Source: Conexibacter sp. (GTDB lineage: Bacteria > Actinomycetota > Thermoleophilia > Solirubrobacterales > Solirubrobacteraceae). From it: a stretch of 5,164 bases of DNA. Shown one piece after another: positions 1 to 4,735 of this stretch (within the stretch, counting starts at the first letter, position 1; every line of letters begins with the position of its first letter). The translations under genes and the position numbers were made by a program. The stretch is taken from positions 1 to 5,164 of the forward strand of contig JAOPZP010000479.1 of NCBI GenBank assembly GCA_025964055.1, given 5' to 3'. Under the pieces are notes generated by a model. That model saw only the letters and a list, made by a program, of their open reading frames with translations. It made no database searches and was not told the DNA's origin.

Positions 1-933
1 GACCAGCGACACCGCGTCGAAGAAGCTGCTGCCGTCGTCGTCGGTGGACAGCTCGGCCTCGTGGACCCAGGCGCCCGCGGTCAGGAGGTCGGTGACGCAG
101 GGGTCATCGGCGGCGGCGGCCGGATCGGCGGCCGGATCGTCGGCCGAGTCGTCGGCTGCCCGCACGAAGGCCTGGTCGGCCGACAGCACGCGGGACGACT
201 CGGCGGTCGCGTCGACCGACCCGTCGTCGGCGGTCGACGCGTCCCCGGTCGGGTCGTCGGCGGCCGTGCCGTCGTCGGGCGCCGTGGTGTCATCGGGCGA
301 CTGCGTGTCGGCGGCCGCCGAGTCGTCGTAGCTCGACTCCCAGTCGGTCGACGGGCTGCAGACGACGTCGGTGGCGGGGTCGACGGCCGCCGTGACGGTC
401 CTGCCGTTGGACGCCAGGCGCAGCGTCAGGTCGCTGCCGTCGAACGACACGACCTGGCCGGCGTTCTCCGCGCCGTCCTTGACGCCGTCGTCGTCGGAGT
501 CCGGATTGCCCGGATCGTTGGCGGTCTGCTGCTCGGCGAGGTTGCTCAGCCCGTCGTGGTCGGAGTCCTCGCGGCCGTCGGCGCGCCGGTCACCGTCGCT
601 GTCGCGCTTGCCGGGGTCGGTGCCCGCGCGCTGCTCGGAGGCGTTGTCGAGCTTGTCGCCGTCGCCGTCCTCGCTGCCGTCGGTCAGGCCGTCGTGGTCG
701 GTGTCGGCCTGCTTGGGGCTGGTGTGCGCGCGGTACTCCGAGAGGTTCGTCAGGCCGTCCTTGTCGGGATCGGCCGCCGCGGACTTGACGTGGTAGCGCT
801 GCTGGAACTTCGCGGGCAGCTTCGGGGAGGAGGACTTCTTGGTGGAGGCGGAGGCGGTCGCGGGCAGCGCCAAGGCGGCGAGGGCGATCGCGGCCAGCGC
901 CGGGAGGCGCGGCAGCAGGGGGGCGGCAGGCAT
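1..933 (-). CDS. Secreted thrombospondin type 3 repeat (calcium-loop) protein, C-terminus cut by window edge
   Basis: The frame is open from an ATG at 933 to the window edge: 311 codons with no stop, so the C-terminus is incomplete. Residues 1-29 look like a Sec signal peptide: Arg9, a hydrophobic core AALAAIALAALAL-type stretch, and likely cleavage after Ala-Ser-Ala29. Residues 55-154 hold about six Asp-rich loops of the DxDxDG type (starting near D55, D77, D91, D111, D123, D145) with linkers such as AGTDPGKRDSDGD, typical of bacterial thrombospondin type 3 repeats that bind calcium outside the cell. Residues 159-192 (GQVVSFDGSDLTL...) and 279-311 (C-VTDLLTAGAWVHEAEL...) resemble the two halves of a small beta-rich domain I associate with Solirubrobacterales secreted proteins (DUF5666-like). 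They are separated by an 86-residue Asp/Ala/Ser/Thr-rich insert. Role unknown; calcium-stabilised surface or secreted protein is inference. No Shine-Dalgarno is clear; a hairpin abuts the start. Because the last residues match the expected domain end, little of the protein is probably missing. Confidence 0.85.
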   Translation of the reverse strand, partial: MPAAPLLPRLPALAAIALAALALPATASASTKKSSSPKLPAKFQQRYHVKSAAADPDKDGLTNLSEYRAHTSPKQADTDHDGLTDGSEDGDGDKLDNASEQRAGTDPGKRDSDGDRRADGREDSDHDGLSNLAEQQTANDPGNPDSDDDGVKDGAENAGQVVSFDGSDLTLRLASNGRTVTAAVDPATDVVCSPSTDWESSYDDSAAADTQSPDDTTAPDDGTAADDPTGDASTADDGSVDATAESSRVLSADQAFVRAADDSADDPAADPAAAADDPCVTDLLTAGAWVHEAELSTDDDGSSFFDAVSLV

Positions 934-959
934 CGTGCCCGTCCCATCGGGTGGGCACG
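934..959 (-). promoter_or_regulatory. GC-rich hairpin abutting the start codon of the secreted protein gene
   Basis: Positions 934-940 (cgtgccc) and 953-959 (gggcacg) are perfectly complementary, and the enclosed ccc/ggg (943-945 / 949-951) can add three inner pairs. In the minus-strand mRNA this stem ends exactly at the base before the ATG at 933, so it would cover the ribosome loading site, or it could be the 3' end structure of the upstream gene. No T-run follows, so it is not a classic intrinsic terminator. The role is inference from position only. Confidence 0.35.
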
Positions 960-975
960 GGCGCGCCCTTGAGGC

Positions 976-987
976 ATCGCCGGCGAT
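976..987. other. 12-bp perfect palindrome between two minus-strand genes
   Basis: ATCGCCGGCGAT is identical on both strands. It sits 43 bp upstream of the secreted protein start, in the 81-bp gap after the nucleotidyltransferase-like gene. Such a site could be an operator for a dimeric regulator, but a GC-rich genome generates such words by chance fairly often. There is no TANNNT box in the gap that would show a promoter here. Confidence 0.2.
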
Positions 988-1014
988 CTGGACCGCGCGT
1001 CCGGCGGCGGGTCC

Positions 1015-1398
1015 TCAGTTCTGGGGAGGCGGAGCGTCCACGAGCTCGATGCCGTGCGCGGCGACCTGCCGCACGACCGGCAGCGTGTCGCGCTTGCGCT
1101 CGAACTCGCCCGGCGTGTAGCAGTGAACGTCGACCGTGCCGCCCATCTCCGATGCATCCCAGAGGTTGCCCGCCTGGTAGACGCGCTCGAGCCACGGCAC
1201 GCCGGCGAAGTACTCCGAGATCAGGATCGCGACGTACTCGCTGCCGCGCTCCCGCTGCGGCGGCGCGCCTTGGGCGTCGAGCACGCGAGCGCCGCCGAGG
1301 ATGACGCGCTCCAGCGGCCACCGCCCGTCCACGCGCTGGACGTACCGGTGCAGCTCGCGCTCGTTCAGCATGTCCGCGACGACCACGAGGGGTGACAT
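1015..1398 (-). CDS. Small nucleotidyltransferase-fold protein with degenerate active site
   Basis: 127 residues, cytosolic, no signal peptide. The layout matches small MNT-type nucleotidyltransferases: a helix, then WPLERVILGGARV (27-39) where the family has a LFGSRARG-type loop; SEYVAIL (53-59) where the family has SDYDLLV; FAGVPWLERV (64-73); and VDVHCYTPGEFERKR (89-103), which is very like the VDV.CYTPEEFERKR stretch of these proteins. The family's Gly-Ser pair has become Gly35-Gly36 and the two metal-binding Asp residues have become Glu54 and Val56. Only the third carboxylate, Asp90, appears kept. Nucleotidyl transfer is therefore doubtful and a binding or scaffold role is more likely (inference). 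No HEPN or other toxin-antitoxin partner is adjacent. The ATG at 1398 has no Shine-Dalgarno; ATG at residue 10 is an alternative start. The gene lies 52 nt behind the M16 peptidase gene and probably shares its transcript. Confidence 0.75.
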   Translation of the reverse strand: MSPLVVVADMLNERELHRYVQRVDGRWPLERVILGGARVLDAQGAPPQRERGSEYVAILISEYFAGVPWLERVYQAGNLWDASEMGGTVDVHCYTPGEFERKRDTLPVVRQVAAHGIELVDAPPPQN

Positions 1399-1409
1399 TG
1401 GCAGAACGA

Positions 1410-1446
1410 GCGGGCCGGCGCCACCCCTTTGGCGACACCGGCCCGC
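1410..1446 (-). terminator. Hairpin between peptidase stop and nucleotidyltransferase-like gene (terminator or attenuator)
   Basis: Positions 1410-1418 (gcgggccgg) pair perfectly with 1438-1446 (ccggcccgc), with gcc/ggc (1420-1422 / 1431-1433) able to add an inner stem. It starts 4 nt past the TGA of the M16 gene on the minus strand and ends 11 nt before the next ATG. A T-run after the stem is absent, so this may be a T-less actinobacterial terminator, a partial attenuator, or an mRNA-stabilising 3' structure. Confidence 0.45.
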
Positions 1447-1450
1447 AGCG

Positions 1451-2701
1451 TCAGAACTCGCTCTCGTCGTGCGGCCCGACGACCGCCACCGCGGCGGCGC
1501 CCGGGTCGACGTCGCGCGCGATCGCGGCGACGTCGTCGAACGTCACGGCGTCGAGCGCCGAGATCGCCCGGTCGGGATCGATGTCCTCGCCGAAGACGAT
1601 CGCCTGCGAGGCGGCGAAGCGCGCGACCGCGTTGGTGTTCTCGAAGGCCAGGACGCGGCGGCCGGCGGCGTAGGCGCGCGCTCGCTCGACCTCCTCCTCG
1701 GTCGGCCCGTCGCGGTGCAGCTCGGCGACGATCTCGCGCATCCGCCCGTAGGCCTCGGCCGTCTTGGACGAGTCCAGGCCGGCGCCGAGCTGGAGGATCG
1801 ACGCGTCGGCCAGCGAGTGGTCGGCCGAGTAGACCGAGTAGCAGAGCCCGCGCTGCTCGCGGATCTCGTCGAACAGGCGCGAGCCCATCGAGCCGCCCAG
1901 CAGCGTCGAGTAGATCGTCATCGCCGCGCGCTGCGCCGGGTCGGTGACGTCGACCCTCGGGGCGTACATCAGCCGCAGGTGCGTCTGGTTGGAGTCGCGG
2001 CGCTCGACCATCGTGTCGATGTGCAGCGGCGGCGCGGGCTCGTAGGGCTCGGGCGACGGCAGCGTCGGGAAGCGGTCGAAGAGCTCGGCGACCTGGCCGT
2101 TGGCCGGCACGTGGTCGATGTTGCCGACGATGAACGCGCCACCGCGCGAGCCGGACCAGCGCCGCTCGCGGAACGCCACGACGGCGTCGCGGCTGAACGT
2201 GCGCAGGTGGTCCTCGGGGCCGAGGACGGTGCGGCCGAGCGGGTGCTCGCCGAACGCCGCGCGGTCGATGAGCTCCTCGGCCACGGCGGACGGCTGGTCC
2301 TTGTAGCGCTGGATCTCCTGGATGACGACGCCGCGCTCGCGGTCGAGCTCCTCGGCGTCGATCAGCGGGCGCCCGACGAAGTCGGTCAGCAGGTCGATGG
2401 CCTCCATCGCCGCCTCGGCGCGCACGGTGATGTGGAAGGCGACGAGGTCGTGCGACGTGTAGGCGTTGAGCGTCCCGCCCATGCGCTCGGCGGTCTCGTT
2501 GACCTTCTTGTAGTGGTCGTACTTCTCCCCGCCCTTGAAGACGAGGTGCTCGAGGAAGTGAGCCATGCCGTTCTCCTCGGGGCGCTCGGTGCGCGCGCCC
2601 GCGTCGAAGGCGGCGAGGATCGTGACCGCACGCGTCCCGGGCAGCTCGACGCGGTGCAGGGGGAGACCGTTGGCGAGGGTCTCGCTCGTGATGGAGGGCA
2701 C
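1451..2701 (-). CDS. M16B family zinc metallopeptidase (pitrilysin / processing-peptidase-like)
   Basis: 416 residues, close to the usual 410-430 of bacterial M16B peptidases. The N-terminal half has the inverted zinc motif HFLEH (48-52: His48 and His52 ligands, Glu51 catalytic base), the GGxLNAYTSHD substrate-edge strand (75-85), and the downstream RGVVIQEI segment with Glu129 as third zinc ligand, 77 residues after His52 as in the family. The C-terminal half carries the GGSMGSRLFDEIREQRGLCYSV stretch (269-290) with the Arg281/Tyr288 pair conserved in active M16B chains. Both halves in one chain imply a self-contained clamshell, probably a homodimer, that cleaves peptides in the cytosol; no signal peptide is present. 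The start is a GTG at 2701: an in-frame TAG lies only 12 nt upstream with no other ATG/GTG between, so the start is well bounded. A TANNNT box 6 nt before it suggests a leaderless transcript. It is divergent from ftsE. The exact substrate cannot be inferred. Confidence 0.95.
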   Translation of the reverse strand: MPSITSETLANGLPLHRVELPGTRAVTILAAFDAGARTERPEENGMAHFLEHLVFKGGEKYDHYKKVNETAERMGGTLNAYTSHDLVAFHITVRAEAAMEAIDLLTDFVGRPLIDAEELDRERGVVIQEIQRYKDQPSAVAEELIDRAAFGEHPLGRTVLGPEDHLRTFSRDAVVAFRERRWSGSRGGAFIVGNIDHVPANGQVAELFDRFPTLPSPEPYEPAPPLHIDTMVERRDSNQTHLRLMYAPRVDVTDPAQRAAMTIYSTLLGGSMGSRLFDEIREQRGLCYSVYSADHSLADASILQLGAGLDSSKTAEAYGRMREIVAELHRDGPTEEEVERARAYAAGRRVLAFENTNAVARFAASQAIVFGEDIDPDRAISALDAVTFDDVAAIARDVDPGAAAVAVVGPHDESEF

Positions 2702-2707
2702 ACACGC

Positions 2708-2713
2708 AATCTA
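2708..2713 (-). promoter_or_regulatory. -10 box for a leaderless M16 peptidase transcript
   Basis: The minus strand reads TAGATT at 2713-2708. If the transcript starts at the G of the GTG at 2701, this hexamer occupies exactly -12 to -7, the position of TANNNT boxes at actinobacterial leaderless genes. No Shine-Dalgarno is present and there is no room for one downstream of the box. No convincing -35 was seen (CCGAAG at 17-bp spacing). Confidence 0.6.
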
Positions 2714-2717
2714 GCTT

Positions 2718-2731
2718 GCACGAACCCGTGC
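2718..2731. promoter_or_regulatory. Short inverted repeat in the divergent M16/ftsE promoter region
   Basis: gcacg (2718-2722) and cgtgc (2727-2731) are perfect complements around aacc. The element lies at about -17 to -30 relative to the peptidase start, between its -10 and expected -35, which is where an operator could act on the divergent pair. It is only five base pairs per arm, so chance is a serious alternative. Confidence 0.2.
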
Positions 2732-2758
2732 TTCGGCAGGGATCGCGGCGGCGGAGGC

Positions 2759-2764
2759 TAACGT
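2759..2764 (+). promoter_or_regulatory. Candidate -10 box for ftsEX
   Basis: TAACGT fits TANNNT and would place transcription start near 2771, only about 4 nt before the ftsE ATG at 2775. The GGAGG at 2753-2757 is 17 nt from the ATG, too far to be a Shine-Dalgarno and upstream of the predicted transcript start. A near-leaderless ftsEX mRNA is inferred. No -35 match was found. Confidence 0.4.
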
Positions 2765-2774
2765 CGGTCAGACC

Positions 2775-3677
2775 ATGGCGATCGTCGAACGCCACAAGCA
2801 GGAGCTCGAGCGCAGTGCGGCCCCCCGGGACCGCGCGCCGTCCGTCATCGAGTTCCGCGGCGTCTCAAAGAACTACGGGCCCACCAACGGTGGCCTCGAG
2901 ACCGCGTCCTTCTCGATCCAGCGAGGCGAGTTCGTCTTCCTGGTCGGGTCCACCGGCTCGGGCAAGTCCACCCTGATGAAGCTCCTGATCAAGGAGATCG
3001 AGCCGACCGCCGGCACGATCCGCGTCGCCGGGCGCGACCTCTCCGAGATCACGCGCAAGAAGGTCCCGTACTACCGGCGCAACATCGGGATCGTCTTCCA
3101 GGACTTCAAGCTGCTGCCCGACCGCACCGTGTACGACAACGTGGCCTACGCGCTGCAGGTCACCGGCAGCTCGCGCAAGGAGATCCGGGCCAAGGTGCCC
3201 GACATCCTGCGCCTGACCGGCCTGGCGACCAAGCTGCACTCGTTCCCCGACCAGCTGTCCGGCGGCGAGCAGCAGCGCGTCGCGGTGGCGCGCGCCTTCG
3301 TCAACCACCCGCCGCTGCTGCTGGCCGACGAGCCGACCGGCAACCTCGATCCCGAGACGTCGGTCGGGATCATGCAGCTCCTGTACCGGATCAACCGCAC
3401 CGGCACGACCGTGCTCGTCGCGACCCACGACGCGACGATGGTCGACCGGATGCGCCGCCGCGTCCTCGAGCTGCACCAGGGCCGGCTGGTCCGCGACGAG
3501 CTCGACGCGCAGTACGCGCGCGCCGACATGAACACCGCCGAGTTCGGCGCACTGCTGCGCGAGCCGTCCCCGGAGCCCAAGCGCGGTCCGCAGGCCGACC
3601 GCCAGCGCGAGCGCGACGCGGCCCGCGAGGCGCGCGACGAGTTCGATGACATCTTCCCGACCGACGAGCGCCCATGA
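2775..3677 (+). CDS. ftsE: Cell division ABC transporter ATPase FtsE, with extended charged C-terminal tail
   Basis: FtsE powers the FtsEX complex at the septum: ATP binding and hydrolysis in the cytosol are passed through FtsX to activate peptidoglycan hydrolases outside. All ABC motifs are intact: Walker A GSTGSGKST (58-66), Q-loop Gln109 in FQDFKLLPDRTV (typical of FtsE), signature LSGGEQQRVAVARA (161-174), Walker B LLLADEPTGNLD (181-192) with catalytic Glu186, and switch His218. The protein is 300 residues against about 225-230 for standard FtsE. The excess is a roughly 24-residue polar N-terminal extension before the first strand and a tail from about 262 that is rich in Arg, Glu, Asp and Pro and ends in an acidic/hydrophobic patch (DEFDDIFPTDE). 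The ATG at 2775 is the only plausible start in frame; upstream codons offer no ATG or GTG. The stop overlaps the ftsX start as ATGA, indicating translational coupling. The ftsX partner makes the assignment as FtsE rather than a LolD/MacB-type ATPase firm. Confidence 0.96.
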   Translation: MAIVERHKQELERSAAPRDRAPSVIEFRGVSKNYGPTNGGLETASFSIQRGEFVFLVGSTGSGKSTLMKLLIKEIEPTAGTIRVAGRDLSEITRKKVPYYRRNIGIVFQDFKLLPDRTVYDNVAYALQVTGSSRKEIRAKVPDILRLTGLATKLHSFPDQLSGGEQQRVAVARAFVNHPPLLLADEPTGNLDPETSVGIMQLLYRINRTGTTVLVATHDATMVDRMRRRVLELHQGRLVRDELDAQYARADMNTAEFGALLREPSPEPKRGPQADRQRERDAAREARDEFDDIFPTDERP

Positions 3678-4570
3678 AGCCCGCCTTCTTCATCAAGGAG
3701 GCGATGCGCTCCATCTCGCGCAACGCCATCCCGTCCTTCGCCGCGATGGCCTCGGTGCTCGTCACCGTGCTCGTGCTCGGCGTGTTCATCCCGGTCGTCC
3801 AGGCGACGACCGGCGCGGCCAACGAGGTGCGCGGCCGCGTGCTCGTCGACGTCTACCTCAAGAAGGACGCGACCCAGACCGACATCGCCCGCGTCCAGGC
3901 GCTGCTGCGCGACAAGGTCGCCCACGTCGGCAAGGTCGCCTTCGTCTCCAAGGCCCAGGCCTACGCGCAGGAGAAGAAGCGCAACCCGGAGGCCTACCAG
4001 CTGCTCGGGGCCAACCCGCTCCCCGACACCTTCCGCGTGACGCCCGACACGCCCGACAACGTGCTGAAGCTGCGCGACGCCCTCGCGCCCGCGGGCGTCG
4101 CCGGCGGCCGCACCCCGGTCGACGCGTCGATCGAGCAGGTCAAGAACCGCAAGGACGAGACCACCAAGATCCTCACCGCCACGCGCGTGGTGAAGCTCGC
4201 CATGGGCGGGCTGGCGATCCTGCTGATCGTCGCCTCGGTCCTGCTGATCTCCAACACGATCCGCCTGAGCCTGTTCTCGCGCCGGCGCGAGGTCGAGGTG
4301 ATGAAGCTGGTCGGCGCGACCGACTCGTTCATCCGCTGGCCGTTCGTCATCGAGGGGGTCGTGCTCGGCGCGCTGGGCGGGGTCGCGGCGGTGGCGCTGC
4401 TCGGGGTCGGCAAGATCGCGCTCCTGGATCCGCTGTCGGCGGACTTCGCGCTGATCGCCGCGCCGCAGACCATCGGCTTCGGCCTGCTGGCCGTGGTGCT
4501 GCTGGTCGCCAGCGTGGGCGTGTCGGCCGCCGGGTCGAGCATCTCGCTGCGCAAGTTCCTGCGGGTCTAG
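3674..4570 (+). CDS. ftsX: Cell division ABC transporter permease FtsX
   Basis: 298 residues, the usual length. The topology is FtsX-like: cytosolic N-terminus with the FIKEAMRSISRN amphipathic segment (6-17), TM1 about 22-44, an extracellular domain of about 125 residues (46-172) holding the family motif NPLPDTFRV (114-122), TM2 about 176-196, the cytosolic coupling stretch NTIRLSLFSRRREVEVMKLVGAT (194-216), TM3 about 224-248, and TM4 about 266-288, ending in SLRKFLRV. The extracellular domain is the part that recruits and switches peptidoglycan hydrolases. Translation starts at the ATG overlapping the ftsE stop by 4 nt with no Shine-Dalgarno, so it probably relies on ribosomes finishing ftsE. 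No dedicated hydrolase gene follows in the window, so its enzyme partner must be encoded elsewhere. The last base of the TAG stop is the first base of the downstream hairpin repeat array. Confidence 0.96.
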   Translation: MKPAFFIKEAMRSISRNAIPSFAAMASVLVTVLVLGVFIPVVQATTGAANEVRGRVLVDVYLKKDATQTDIARVQALLRDKVAHVGKVAFVSKAQAYAQEKKRNPEAYQLLGANPLPDTFRVTPDTPDNVLKLRDALAPAGVAGGRTPVDASIEQVKNRKDETTKILTATRVVKLAMGGLAILLIVASVLLISNTIRLSLFSRRREVEVMKLVGATDSFIRWPFVIEGVVLGALGGVAAVALLGVGKIALLDPLSADFALIAAPQTIGFGLLAVVLLVASVGVSAAGSSISLRKFLRV

Positions 4571-4641
4571 GGCGAAGCCTCGCCCAGGGGGCTGGGCGAA
4601 GCCTCGCCCAGGGGGCTCGGCGAAGCCTCGCCCAGAGGGCT
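4570..4641. repeat. Three tandem 24-bp hairpin-forming repeat units
   Basis: Units at 4570-4593 and 4594-4617 are identical; the third at 4618-4641 differs at two bases. Each begins with GGGCGAAGCCTCGCCC (the third with C first), which folds as a 6-bp stem GGGCGA/TCGCCC with an AGCC loop, followed by AGGGGGCT. A degenerate fourth trace (ctcgcccaggggctcg, 4658-4673) lies in the next hairpin. Adjacent units can also pair across their boundary (tcgccca 4580-4586 with tgggcga 4593-4599), giving a competing 7-bp stem. Position right after the ftsX stop suggests 3'-end formation or mRNA protection; it could also be one copy of a dispersed repeat family. Confidence 0.85.
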
Positions 4642-4647
4642 CGTTTC

Positions 4648-4683
4648 GCTGCGGGTACTCGCCCAGGGGCTCGTACCCGCGGC
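4648..4683 (+). terminator. Large hairpin at the end of the ftsEX repeat array, likely transcription end
   Basis: gcgggtac (4651-4658) pairs perfectly with gtacccgc (4673-4680), extended by a G-U and two G-C pairs outward (4648-4650 with 4681-4683) to about 11 bp, around a 14-nt loop. It is the last strong structure before the hydrolase promoter. No T-run follows, so it would have to work as a T-less terminator; Rho-dependent ending is an alternative. Confidence 0.5.
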
Positions 4684-4722
4684 CCCGTAGAGCACGCGGC
4701 GCGCGGGGCGGCGCCCGGGCCA

Positions 4723-4728
4723 TAGGCT
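4723..4728 (+). promoter_or_regulatory. -10 box for a (near-)leaderless hydrolase transcript
   Basis: TAGGCT matches TANNNT and ends 7 nt before the ATG at 4736, which predicts a transcript starting at or one base before the start codon. No Shine-Dalgarno is present. A GCCCGGGC palindrome (4713-4720) sits directly upstream. The arrangement mirrors that of the M16 gene. Confidence 0.55.
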
Positions 4729-4735
4729 GCGCCGC

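Noticed and set aside
61..972. Long plus-strand open frame (303 codons) rich in Gly, Val and Arg
   Set aside because: It is the antisense of the TSP3-repeat gene. Its composition is the reverse-strand image of the Asp-rich repeats and it has no domain-like pattern.
934..1014. Possible cyclic-di-GMP (GEMM) riboswitch upstream of the secreted protein
   Set aside because: A GGGACG word before the start recalls part of the motif, but the CGAAAG-like and GCAAAGC parts are absent, so only a plain hairpin is supported.
590..1438. Minus-strand open frame of 282 codons spanning two genes
   Set aside because: Arg/Ala/Pro-rich out-of-frame reading that crosses the nucleotidyltransferase-like and secreted protein genes; typical GC-rich shadow.
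2753..2757. GGAGG as Shine-Dalgarno for ftsE
   Set aside because: It is 17 nt from the ATG with no nearer alternative start in frame, and lies upstream of the candidate -10 box.
1301..2761. Plus-strand open frame of 486 codons opposite the M16 peptidase
   Set aside because: The opposite strand encodes an M16 protein with all catalytic motifs; this frame is its antisense with a low-complexity Arg/Val/Gly composition.
1365..2795. Minus-strand open frame of 476 codons overlapping the M16 gene
   Set aside because: Arg/Pro/Ala-rich frame-shifted reading of the peptidase with no recognisable motif.
4570..4641. CRISPR array
   Set aside because: The units are directly adjacent with no unique spacers, and the repeat is only 24 bp.
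4713..4720. GCCCGGGC palindrome as an operator of the hydrolase
   Set aside because: An 8-bp all-GC palindrome is expected often by chance in this composition, and nothing else supports regulation there.
3646..4725. Plus-strand open frame of 359 codons overlapping ftsX
   Set aside because: Plus-two reading of ftsX made of Arg/Ala/Gly runs; ftsX itself has clear membrane segments and family motifs.
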